DNA of 34,133 bases from a virus: the IMG/VR virus record IMGVR_UViG_3300046001_006957, positions 1 to 34,133 of that record, one strand, 5' to 3'. Below the pieces are notes generated by a model. It was not told where the DNA came from. It worked only from the letters and a program-made list of their open reading frames with translations, and did no database searches. Position numbers and translations under genes: made by a program. Of this stretch, positions 20,389 through 29,937 are shown piece by piece (the stretch's first letter is position 1; the number at the start of each line of letters is the position of its first letter).

Positions 20389-23300
20389 ATGGCAAGAAAA
20401 GTAATTGATACAGGTATTGTGGGCAATGACGGTACCGGTGATAGCATACGCGACTCGTTTCGCAAGGTAAATGAAAACTTCAGAGAGCTCTATGGCGCAC
20501 TTGGTCTAGGCAGTAGACTTCGCTTTGCTACTCTCGAAGATGCACCTATAGGCGGCACCGGTGACGACTATTATCAAGGATTCGAAAATGCGTTGGTAGC
20601 TGTTAATCCCAGCGAATCGGGATTGATATTCAAGCAACTGACTGCAGGAACCGGTATCAGTTTGAATTTTACCGATGAAAATGCAATTCAAATTACCAAC
20701 ACAAGATCTTCAGTAGCGAACGATCCTTCTCCTAGTTTAGGAGGAAATCTACAGGCACAATCAGGTAGCACTCAATATCGTATCCAGTCGCTAGCCACTC
20801 CTATAACTTCAGATGAGGCAGCTAATAAAGGCTATGCAGATACCAAAATTGCCCTAGGAGGTGTTAATGCACTAGATCCAGCAGCTGGCAATGTGGCCAA
20901 TAGTGCGTTTGGTACCATGACCGGACCGTTGATTTTATCTAGAAATCCAAGACCAGAAGATGATGTTACCTACAGCGGTTTAATTGCTGCCACAAAAAAC
21001 TATGTCGACAATGCAGGTTTTGCATCAGTGGCTAATCTATATGTTGCTACCTCTGGCTCAGACGAAAGAGTTGGAGTTGGGGCCAGCACACAAGGTCGTG
21101 CTCTACCATTTGCCTATAGAACGCTAGAAGCTGCTCTAAAGAAAGCTGAAGAAATTATTAAATCATCACCTCCTGAAATCGGACCATATCGTAAGGTACT
21201 AACATGGACCAATCCAGATACTGGCGTTATCAGCAATTGTACACTGACTGATATTGCAGTATCCCCGGATAATGGCGTAGGATTTGCGGGTCGTGTTACT
21301 CTAACTATTGATACGATTAGATTAGTAGCAGGTGGTTACAACTTTAAGGTAAATGAAGTTTTAAGAATTAATAAGGTAGGTGGTGCCACAATTGATGCTG
21401 CTACTGTGAGAATTCTCACAGTAAACAGCGAACCCGGTACTCCGAACGGACCGATTCTTACATTTCAGTTATTAACTGGTGGTAAATTTGACCTAACTTT
21501 ACCTGTAACAAATGTTAGCGGAAACATCGAAGTTGGAGTTGCTAACGGAAGTGAATTTGGAACTAGTGCAGAATTTGCCATTACCTACAAGGTTAGCACT
21601 GCCGTTATTACTTCTGCAGGTTCAGGCTATAGTCTAGTGTCAGTTCGCGTAACTCCTGATATATTGGACACCGGTGCTGTTGCAGGTTTTGGTTTTGCTG
21701 ACATTGTTGGTGGGGCGATTGCTGGTATTACCATTACAGATCAGGGTAGCAAGTTTACAGAATTTCCCGACCTTGTGGTAACATTACCTAGATTTGAAAT
21801 CTATACTGGGGGACAAAGAACTGATTTTACCGGAGATGTAACCACTGACAGTGCTGTGGCTCGTAGAGGCCGTGACATTCGCGAAGGCCTTTACTTATTG
21901 GGCGAGACTTCTGGAGCATTGGCACAAATTCTTTCGCACCAAGGTGAATTGGATACTACTGGCAACGAACTGTTTGATGTTGACATCAAATACGGTACAT
22001 TTGTCAACGGGGAGGCAATTTCCTATGGCGATGTAGCTAACACGCGACAGGTAGCAGTTTTTGTTGAAACTGGTATCTATTATGAAAACTTACCGCTAAA
22101 GGTTTCACAAAACGTAGCTGTTATTGGCGATGAGTTCCGCCGAACAATTATTCGCCCTAAGAAAGGCATGAGCTCAAGCCCTTGGGCATTTCAATATTTT
22201 AAACGAGATCGAGTTATTGATGGTTTAAATACTTCAAGAAACGACCTCAATGCTGCTAGAGAAGACACATTTGGCTATCACTACCTAGGCAATGCAGGTG
22301 AGCCAGTTTATCCCGAAGCAAACATTGATAACAAGGGTTTCTATAGATCGGCCGCAGACTTATTAGCTCTCAATAAACAATTTATACAAGAAGAAGTTAT
22401 TGCCTGGATTAACAAACAGATAGTTGAAGAAGTTGCTCCGTTTGTTGATTTTGAATATAACAGCGACATCTGCAAACGAGATGTAGGACTATTAATTGAT
22501 GCTATGGTGTTTGACCTTAGGTATGGCAGTGCTCCAAGAACTATTTCGGCAGCACTAAAATACAAAGATGCAAACAATGCCAGCGCGGTACTGGCTGTTA
22601 CCGAACAGTTAGATCAAACCATTGCAGCTATTCGCAGATTAGAAACTGTTGCACAGGCTGTAATCCGTAATATCGAAATTGTAAACTCAGAATACCTTGC
22701 TCCAATTACAGGCACCCTGATTACCTATGTTGAGCCGCAGGTAATTGACACTGCTTATACCGCAGAAACTGGGGCCGGCGGCACCCCGGTTACTGTATCC
22801 GCAGTAACCAGAGGTAATGAAACCACAATTACAACATCTCCTGCACACGGGTTGGCTAGTGGAGAAATTGTAACTTTCCGCAACATGACCGGTCTAACTG
22901 AATTAAACGGAAACAGCTATTGGATAACAGTAGCAAATAGTACACAGTTTAATATATATACCAACTCTGCAAGATCAGCAAACGTTGTTAGTACATTGTT
23001 TGGCGCATATACTGCCAGCTCAGGAGACTGTGTGCCCAACGGCGGTGTTATCGGTAGACTAACTGATGTCATTGTTGATATCATCGACACTTCTAGTGAA
23101 TCTTATAATACCCCATTAGACAACGATCAAATAGATGTGTTCTTGATGAATGATGCTACAATTATTCGTGCTATGACAATACAAGGCGGTGGAGGATTTG
23201 GTCTTGTACTAGATCCCGAGGGACAGATTCTTGCTAAATCTCCGTATGCACAAGAAGGTGCTGTATTTTCAAAGAGTACAGGACGACACACATTTAGTGG

Positions 23301-26300
23301 TGGTATGTTTGTTGACGGATTTGCAGGCAATATTAAATTTAGAATTACCAACAAGATCAGTACCACAAGACTGGTAGTTGATCAACTAAAAAGATTCCCG
23401 CAACTGCCTGCTTCATTTATTGTTCAGGATACAGTTTATCGCATCAACTATGTTAGAGATTTTGAATACGGAGTCGGAGTCAACGGTAGTACTGCAACAT
23501 TTGTTCTAGACGAAGTTACTCCGTGGCCATTTGATGTTTTTACCTATGAAAAAGAAATATGTCGAAGAGATGTAGGATTAATCATCACAGGCCTAGGCTA
23601 CGATATTGTCCTAGGAACTAACTATCACAGCAGAAGAGCTGCCCAATCATATAGAGAAGCCAATGCCGAAATAGTCATCAACGATCAACTAGATTTAACT
23701 ATCCGGGCCATTGACCGAGCGCACGATCGTGCAACTGCTACATTAGAAGCAATTGCTGTATCATCAGAATACGATCCTAGTCTTGCTGTAGTTGATCAAA
23801 GTAAACTCAACCTAAGAAATATTATTAGACGAGGCAGTACAGCGGCTCCAACATTGAGTATCACTAATCCAACAGGATTAGCTAGTAATATTGCTAATGC
23901 TAAAATTCTTTTGGTAGCCAACACAGAATTTTTAAAACAGGTAGGAACTGGTTATATTACCACTACTTATCCGTCCTTGACATTTTCTGCGCCGGATAGT
24001 CAGAAGGACATTGAGCGCATACTAGATAGTTTAATCTATGACCTAGTCTATGGTGGTAACAGTGAAACTCGCAAAGCTGCCTTTGCCTACTTCAACGGTG
24101 TCGGCGATGCATTGGTTATTCAACTGTTGTCTACTCAGCCAGAAGCCTGTGAAAATGCTCTAACCACAGTTAAAAATGCAGCTAAACAGGTTATTGTGAA
24201 TACCACAGTGTCTCCTACCTATGGCGCAACCGCAAGTCAGGTAACAGCTTCTGCAAGTGACGGTGCCGTAGCCGGCGAAATCGAAACACTAATGTCTATC
24301 ATCATTACCGCACTAAACACCTATCGTGTTACTGGCGGGGCAGAAGAGGCAAAACTTGCAGCCGCAGTGGCATCATTGCCTGCTGAAGTATTACCAAAAC
24401 TAACAGCAGCATTGGGCGGTTATGATTATGATACTAATCGAACAAATGCTCGTACTGCATTAGAAAGTGCAAAAGTAACCATACAGACTAATGTAATAGA
24501 ATTTGTCGATGCCAATGCCAATGTCTACGAAGTATTGATGCCTGGTAACAGATCAATGTTGTCAAACGACTTTACACAGATCAACGACATGGGCTACGGG
24601 CTGATTGCAGCCAATGGTGGATTGACAGAATGTGTGAGTATGTTTACATACTATTGCTACACTTCTTATTATTCTGTAACAGGCGGACAGATTCGAGGCG
24701 TAGGTGGATCGTCAGCTCACGGTGTGTATGCTTTGGCTGCTGAAGGATCAGACCCGTTAGAAGTTCCAACTCCAGTTGACCTGTATTACGAACTTACACA
24801 GGGTGCTATTGTATATAATGATCTAGGAAGTTACGATAATGATGTTAATGGCTTTATTATCTATGTAACTGACTATGATTATCCTCCAAGAGATCAAAGT
24901 GAAGTTGAAATTGATCACGGTGGTATCACAGGAATAGTAAGATATCCAGTTGTTAGCGCAGTGTCTGAAAGTGATTTCCCTGCAGACTCAACTGGACAGA
25001 AGCTGTATCGTCTGAACTTAAACAGTGACACAGACGGATTGGTAGTAGCAGTACCGAATGGTACTAGAGTCACACTAAGAACTAATAACGAAGTTGTTCT
25101 TACAGGTGGTGTAGTCGGAGTTGCAGTTCGTCCATCAACTGCTTTGAAAATCAACGAATTATTCGACAGTCAACTATATCGTGTTCTAGAATTTGCAGAT
25201 TACTTTCCTCCTGCATTTGAGTCAGTGGTTGTTGAATTTGTCACAGGTGTTGCTACTTTGGTTAGAACTGTTGCTAATCCAGCATCTGTTGCTGCTGGAC
25301 TGTTTGTTGTTGGTAGAGAATATACCATCACAGTTGTGGGCACAACTCCTTGGGGTACTATCGGAGCATCGTCTAGTACCATTGGAGTTGTATTCATTGC
25401 CACAGGCATAGGAACTGGTGACGGTACAGCTCGTCCAACTGCTAAACCAGCTCATGGTCAGAAACCGGGATATGCTATAAAATTTGCAACCAGTGGAACT
25501 TTGCCGGGTGGCATTTCAGCTGGGGACACCTATTATGTTCTTGACGACGGTTTTACTGATTCAACTTTTAGAATTTCATCATCCAAGAACGGCCAGCCAT
25601 TAGAAACTACCAGTGCAGGATCAGGTAGTCATTATTTTGAAGCTACAAAACTTGCGGCTACTGCACTGAAAGACGGTTACAACTATGCCGAGGTCACACT
25701 ATGGCCAAGACAAGAGTTTGTTCCTGTAGCTGCTCCTAGTAATCCAGGTGGTCCTAGACTAGTTGTAGACGCTATTGAATTGGTTAGTGGTTACACATAT
25801 TATATTGTAACCGTGGGAACCACAACTTGGGCTACAGTAGGTGCAGGTGCTGAAACCGTTGGTACTGTGTTTACCGCAACCGGCGCTGCCGTAGAAACAA
25901 CAGGTACTGCTGTAGTCGACTCAGCTCGTTGTACATTTGACCATACCAATGACAGAATCGACAAAAACAGTCACGGATTTGCCGACGGCGATGTCATTAG
26001 ATTTGAAACCAGTGGGCTAATGCCAGCAGGAGTGTTTTCTAGTAGACAATATATTGTTCGAGATTCTGCCGCCAATACCTTTAAACTTTCTAGCTATTCT
26101 GGTGGGCCTGTTATTGAATTTAGTGATGATGGTACAGGAATATTTGCTGTAGGCAAGGTCTTGGGTAGAGTTGGAGACTCCGTACTATCCGTTGTAGAAC
26201 TAGGACCTATTGATGCTGCTCGTATTGTTGGATGTAGATTTACATTCAAGGGTTATAATTATGTTATTACACAATATAACGATGCTGATATAACCGGAGA

Positions 26301-29300
26301 GACCTATGGAGAGATTTATCTTGACACTCCATTACAAGACAGCGTAATTGCCTACGACAGTCCGATTACGCTGTTTGCCGGTGTACAGGCTAGAACAGAA
26401 GACAGTCAAGGCACACTGACCATTCGTATTTCATTGACTCGTGTTACTGGACACGACTTACTAGAAATTGGTACTGGTAGCTATGCCGACACTAACTATC
26501 CAAGCGAGATCTACGGACCACCTGTGCGTATTGCTACAGAGACATTGTTAGATACCACAGGCGAAGTAGAATACAGTCAGGTAGTTGAGCGAGGCGAAGG
26601 CCGTTGTTTCTTTGTAACCACTGACCAATTTGGTAACTTCTCCGTTGGTCCGTTCTTTAGAGTTGACCAAGGTACTGGTACTGTAACATTCTCTGCTAGT
26701 TTGGCATTGAGTAACTTAAGCGGTCTAGGATTCAAGCGTGGTGTTCCAATTGCTGAGTTCTCAACAGATACAACATTTAGCGACAACGCTACTGATACTG
26801 TACCGACAGAAAATGCAACTCGTGGTTATCTAGATCGCAGATTGGGCGTGAGTCACGGTGGCGACAATATTGACGCTGCCAGAATGATTCCTCCAACCAC
26901 TGGTGGCTTCATGGCGCTGAGCGGTCAGTTGGCCATGAAGAACAGTATGAACATGAACGGCTTTAGAATTAGAAATGTAGCCGATCCTGTTGATCCAACT
27001 GACGCTGTAAATCGACGCAGTATTAGTTTTGATGCTATTATTGCCAATAGCTTCCCAGGTCAAGCTGTGGATGCCGGAATGACCATTGCGTTCACTGGAG
27101 CGGGCAACGAAGGTCGTGCTGTAAAGATTGCAGGTGATCTAACTGTACCTAACGACAATGCTGTTACTACAGGTATCGATTCTACTCTAAACGAGTATAA
27201 CATTTATATTAAACCTGATATCATCGACAACGCGAATATCAATAGTGCTGCGGCCATTGCGCAGAGCAAGTTGTCAATGGTTACTGCCAGCACTAGAGCA
27301 GCAGCCGCAGGCATTACACAAGCAGATAGGGGACTTGCTAGTTTTAACTCAGCTGAATTTACACTAACTAGCGGATGGGTTGAACTAAAAACTAACGGCA
27401 TTGAACTAGGTAAATTTGCACAGATTGCCACTGACACTGTTTTGGGACGCAGTGCTGCTGGTACCGGTGATGTCAGCGCAGTGGAATTCAGTACCGTGGT
27501 CGACGAAGGTGGCTCAATCAAGAAGAGTCAATACAGCAGTCTAGGTTTCTTGCGCAGGACTGGTGCTACTACCAGCAGCCAAGATACCGACTATGGTGTT
27601 GTTGAAGCTGTTAGTGCCTATACTGGATTTACTGATGTAAGCGCCAATAACAAATTGGTTATTAGAGACGGTAGCGGTGACATTGGTGTCAGAGATTCTT
27701 ATGCGTCAAGAGCATTCTATGTAGGAACCAGCGCCAGTGCTAACAAGAAACTGGCCGATACCGCGGTAACTGCCACTGGGGGCTCTATTAACTTATACGG
27801 CTTTAGCGGTGTACTAGGTGTTAGTATTGGCGATGGAAGCGTATCTAGTGATAAGGTTTCTAGTTATAGAAATAACAGTCACAGATTCCGTTTAAATGAC
27901 GACAGTGCATTTGCTCCAATACAGGTCAGTTCGATTATTACCCCCGATGTAACCACAGGCGGTGCTAGCACCGCAGGTACATTAACTGGTAATTGGTCAA
28001 TGGCGACTACCAGTAACCTAACATTGGGTACCGGTACTATCAACGCCAGTGCAGGTACTTTACAGTCTATAACACTAACCACAGGTGCAGTAGGAACTGC
28101 TGGTAGTATTACTGGTGCTTGGAGTTTGAACACCACAAGTAAAATTATTGGACAGACCGGCAGTGAAATTGATTTTGCAACAGGTACCATCAAGTCAAGG
28201 ACACTGACCACAGGTGCAACTATCACCACAGGTACATTGACTGGTAACTGGAGTTTAGGATCTGCAAGTAAGATTGATTTCAGCAACGGAACTCTACAGT
28301 CAACAACATTGACTACAGGTGCTACAGCCACAGCTGGTGTTATCACAGGACAGTGGAGTGTTGCAGTAGGATCAAGTATTAATACCGGTGGAACCACTCT
28401 TACAACAAGAGCGATTACTACAGGAGCTGCGGCAACTACAGGAACTATAGAAGGTGACTGGTCGATGTTGACCACAAGTAACATTACTTGGGGCACTGGT
28501 TACCTAGACATGCGTCCAGGAACATTCTATACAGATACGCTGACAACAGGTGCTGCTGGGACAGCTGGCGTTATCACAGGTAACTGGAGTATGGCTACTA
28601 CCAGCAACTTAACTCTAGGTACTGGATACATCGATGCTCGAACAGGTACACTATATACAGATACATTAAATACTGGTGCTAGTGGAACTGCTGGATTAGT
28701 AACCGGTGCATGGACCGTTGACACAGGCAGCACATTTGTTGCTACAACTATTCAGAGTCAAGCAAACTCTGCAACAACCACTGCTACTAATGCCAATACC
28801 ATCAACACAATTGTTCTAAGAGATTCCAGCGGCAACTTCAGTGCTGGAACAATTACTGCCGCTCTAAGTGGTAATGCAAGTACTGCAACTACTTGGGCTA
28901 CCAGTAGAACAATTACCTTGACTGGTGATGTAACTGGAACAGTAAGCGGTGTTAACGGCGGCGGCGACATATCTATTACTACAACAATCAGCGCTGATGC
29001 CACAGTACTAGGTACAGATACAACTGGTCAATATGCAACCACTGTTGCTGTAACCGGAACCGGACTAAGTTGTACTGCACCAAATGCCGCTGACGGTACA
29101 GCCTATACTATTACAAGTAATGCAACTAATTTAAACACAGTCAGTACAATTGTTGCTCGTGATTCAAGTGGTAATTTTAGTGCGGGAACAATTAGTGCTG
29201 CTCTAAGTGGTAATGCAACTACTGCAACTGCCTGGGCCTCCGGTAGAACAATTACATTGACAGGTGATGTAACTGGGGTATCGGCAGCATTTGACGGTAG

Positions 29301-29937
29301 TGGTAATCTTAGCTTTGCTACAACTATTGCTGCTAACTCAGTAGCACTAGGTACAGATACCACAGGTGACTATGTTGGAACTGGTGCAGTTTCTGGTAAT
29401 GGTCTAAGTGGTAGTGCTACTGGCGAGGGGTCTACATTTACTGTTACATCAAATGCTACCAGTGCTAACACAGGTAGTACAATTGTATTCCGTGATGCCA
29501 GCGGCAACTTTAGTGCAGGTGTTATGACTGGTACTGCTACAGCGGCACGATATGCTGACTTGGCAGAACGCTATGCTGCAGATCGAGAGTATCCTGTAGG
29601 TACTGTTGTAGTGTTTGGTGGTGACAAAGAAATTACAACAACCAATACAAAGATGGACACTGCGGTAGCAGGTGTTATTTCTGCTAACCCTGCGTTTAGA
29701 ATGAACTGCGAAGCAGGCGAGGACAACACACATCCATATGTTGCACTAGCTGGTCGTGTTCCTTGTCGGGTTGCGGGCAAGATTAAAAAGGGTAACATAT
29801 TGGTTACCAGTGGAATTCCAGGAGTAGCGGTTGCTGCTGTTGGCGACATTAAGGTAGGATCTATGATAGGAAAAGCCCTTGAGGACTATGACTCAGATCA
29901 CATAGGCACAATTGAAGTAGCGGTAGGGAGAGCATAA
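20389..29937 (+). CDS. Giant tail fibre protein, 3182 aa
   Basis: Residues 1-40 (GNDGTGDSIRDSFRKVNENF then RELY) form the attachment motif shared with the next two genes. A right-handed beta-helix-like part follows (about 560-600, GIYYENLPLKVSQNVAVIGDE). An RDVG...D-x-x-YDL...YG unit occurs three times (near 695, 1058 and 1205). A GREYTITVVGTTPWGTIGA unit recurs near 1642 and 1801, and HGL/HGF-type beta modules lie near 810, 1690 and 1855. Seven TTGA-type repeats span 2523-2795, then three NFSAG repeats. The C-terminal 130 residues (YADLAERYAADREYPVGTVV onward) are a globular tip often seen in such fibres. No ribosome-binding site is obvious. Its stop overlaps the next start (TAATG). Confidence 0.9.
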   Translation: MARKVIDTGIVGNDGTGDSIRDSFRKVNENFRELYGALGLGSRLRFATLEDAPIGGTGDDYYQGFENALVAVNPSESGLIFKQLTAGTGISLNFTDENAIQITNTRSSVANDPSPSLGGNLQAQSGSTQYRIQSLATPITSDEAANKGYADTKIALGGVNALDPAAGNVANSAFGTMTGPLILSRNPRPEDDVTYSGLIAATKNYVDNAGFASVANLYVATSGSDERVGVGASTQGRALPFAYRTLEAALKKAEEIIKSSPPEIGPYRKVLTWTNPDTGVISNCTLTDIAVSPDNGVGFAGRVTLTIDTIRLVAGGYNFKVNEVLRINKVGGATIDAATVRILTVNSEPGTPNGPILTFQLLTGGKFDLTLPVTNVSGNIEVGVANGSEFGTSAEFAITYKVSTAVITSAGSGYSLVSVRVTPDILDTGAVAGFGFADIVGGAIAGITITDQGSKFTEFPDLVVTLPRFEIYTGGQRTDFTGDVTTDSAVARRGRDIREGLYLLGETSGALAQILSHQGELDTTGNELFDVDIKYGTFVNGEAISYGDVANTRQVAVFVETGIYYENLPLKVSQNVAVIGDEFRRTIIRPKKGMSSSPWAFQYFKRDRVIDGLNTSRNDLNAAREDTFGYHYLGNAGEPVYPEANIDNKGFYRSAADLLALNKQFIQEEVIAWINKQIVEEVAPFVDFEYNSDICKRDVGLLIDAMVFDLRYGSAPRTISAALKYKDANNASAVLAVTEQLDQTIAAIRRLETVAQAVIRNIEIVNSEYLAPITGTLITYVEPQVIDTAYTAETGAGGTPVTVSAVTRGNETTITTSPAHGLASGEIVTFRNMTGLTELNGNSYWITVANSTQFNIYTNSARSANVVSTLFGAYTASSGDCVPNGGVIGRLTDVIVDIIDTSSESYNTPLDNDQIDVFLMNDATIIRAMTIQGGGGFGLVLDPEGQILAKSPYAQEGAVFSKSTGRHTFSGGMFVDGFAGNIKFRITNKISTTRLVVDQLKRFPQLPASFIVQDTVYRINYVRDFEYGVGVNGSTATFVLDEVTPWPFDVFTYEKEICRRDVGLIITGLGYDIVLGTNYHSRRAAQSYREANAEIVINDQLDLTIRAIDRAHDRATATLEAIAVSSEYDPSLAVVDQSKLNLRNIIRRGSTAAPTLSITNPTGLASNIANAKILLVANTEFLKQVGTGYITTTYPSLTFSAPDSQKDIERILDSLIYDLVYGGNSETRKAAFAYFNGVGDALVIQLLSTQPEACENALTTVKNAAKQVIVNTTVSPTYGATASQVTASASDGAVAGEIETLMSIIITALNTYRVTGGAEEAKLAAAVASLPAEVLPKLTAALGGYDYDTNRTNARTALESAKVTIQTNVIEFVDANANVYEVLMPGNRSMLSNDFTQINDMGYGLIAANGGLTECVSMFTYYCYTSYYSVTGGQIRGVGGSSAHGVYALAAEGSDPLEVPTPVDLYYELTQGAIVYNDLGSYDNDVNGFIIYVTDYDYPPRDQSEVEIDHGGITGIVRYPVVSAVSESDFPADSTGQKLYRLNLNSDTDGLVVAVPNGTRVTLRTNNEVVLTGGVVGVAVRPSTALKINELFDSQLYRVLEFADYFPPAFESVVVEFVTGVATLVRTVANPASVAAGLFVVGREYTITVVGTTPWGTIGASSSTIGVVFIATGIGTGDGTARPTAKPAHGQKPGYAIKFATSGTLPGGISAGDTYYVLDDGFTDSTFRISSSKNGQPLETTSAGSGSHYFEATKLAATALKDGYNYAEVTLWPRQEFVPVAAPSNPGGPRLVVDAIELVSGYTYYIVTVGTTTWATVGAGAETVGTVFTATGAAVETTGTAVVDSARCTFDHTNDRIDKNSHGFADGDVIRFETSGLMPAGVFSSRQYIVRDSAANTFKLSSYSGGPVIEFSDDGTGIFAVGKVLGRVGDSVLSVVELGPIDAARIVGCRFTFKGYNYVITQYNDADITGETYGEIYLDTPLQDSVIAYDSPITLFAGVQARTEDSQGTLTIRISLTRVTGHDLLEIGTGSYADTNYPSEIYGPPVRIATETLLDTTGEVEYSQVVERGEGRCFFVTTDQFGNFSVGPFFRVDQGTGTVTFSASLALSNLSGLGFKRGVPIAEFSTDTTFSDNATDTVPTENATRGYLDRRLGVSHGGDNIDAARMIPPTTGGFMALSGQLAMKNSMNMNGFRIRNVADPVDPTDAVNRRSISFDAIIANSFPGQAVDAGMTIAFTGAGNEGRAVKIAGDLTVPNDNAVTTGIDSTLNEYNIYIKPDIIDNANINSAAAIAQSKLSMVTASTRAAAAGITQADRGLASFNSAEFTLTSGWVELKTNGIELGKFAQIATDTVLGRSAAGTGDVSAVEFSTVVDEGGSIKKSQYSSLGFLRRTGATTSSQDTDYGVVEAVSAYTGFTDVSANNKLVIRDGSGDIGVRDSYASRAFYVGTSASANKKLADTAVTATGGSINLYGFSGVLGVSIGDGSVSSDKVSSYRNNSHRFRLNDDSAFAPIQVSSIITPDVTTGGASTAGTLTGNWSMATTSNLTLGTGTINASAGTLQSITLTTGAVGTAGSITGAWSLNTTSKIIGQTGSEIDFATGTIKSRTLTTGATITTGTLTGNWSLGSASKIDFSNGTLQSTTLTTGATATAGVITGQWSVAVGSSINTGGTTLTTRAITTGAAATTGTIEGDWSMLTTSNITWGTGYLDMRPGTFYTDTLTTGAAGTAGVITGNWSMATTSNLTLGTGYIDARTGTLYTDTLNTGASGTAGLVTGAWTVDTGSTFVATTIQSQANSATTTATNANTINTIVLRDSSGNFSAGTITAALSGNASTATTWATSRTITLTGDVTGTVSGVNGGGDISITTTISADATVLGTDTTGQYATTVAVTGTGLSCTAPNAADGTAYTITSNATNLNTVSTIVARDSSGNFSAGTISAALSGNATTATAWASGRTITLTGDVTGVSAAFDGSGNLSFATTIAANSVALGTDTTGDYVGTGAVSGNGLSGSATGEGSTFTVTSNATSANTGSTIVFRDASGNFSAGVMTGTATAARYADLAERYAADREYPVGTVVVFGGDKEITTTNTKMDTAVAGVISANPAFRMNCEAGEDNTHPYVALAGRVPCRVAGKIKKGNILVTSGIPGVAVAAVGDIKVGSMIGKALEDYDSDHIGTIEVAVGRA
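27956..28770 (+). repeat. Seven tandem repeats of about 35-43 codons in the giant fibre
   Basis: Units begin TTGA(x)TTAG or variants, continue (T/V/S)(L/I)TG(N/A/Q)WS, and usually end in GTL(Q/Y)(S/T)-TL. Unit lengths vary, and units 1 and 6 are most alike (both contain ITGNWSMATTSNLTLGTG or LTGNWSMATTSNLTLGTG). Confidence 0.85.
28804..29540 (+). repeat. Three long repeats of about 337 bases in the giant fibre
   Basis: DNA runs encoding TIVLRDSSGNFSAGTI, TIVARDSSGNFSAGTI and TIVFRDASGNFSAGVM begin near 28807, 29144 and 29475. The first two continue into AALSGNA(S/T)TAT...RTITLTGDVTG; the third leads into the C-terminal tip. Confidence 0.8.

Noticed and set aside
27879-28496. A 205-aa open frame on the minus strand inside the giant fibre gene, and similar minus-strand frames at 30653-31237, 28527-28733 and 29103-29363
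   Set aside because: They are Val/Pro/Ala-rich by-products of the Thr/Gly-rich repeats read backwards, without ribosome-binding sites, and lie wholly within a convincing fibre gene.
27956-29540. Regular repeats that might suggest a CRISPR array
   Set aside because: Repeats vary in length and sequence, have no constant-length spacers, and are in frame in a fibre gene.
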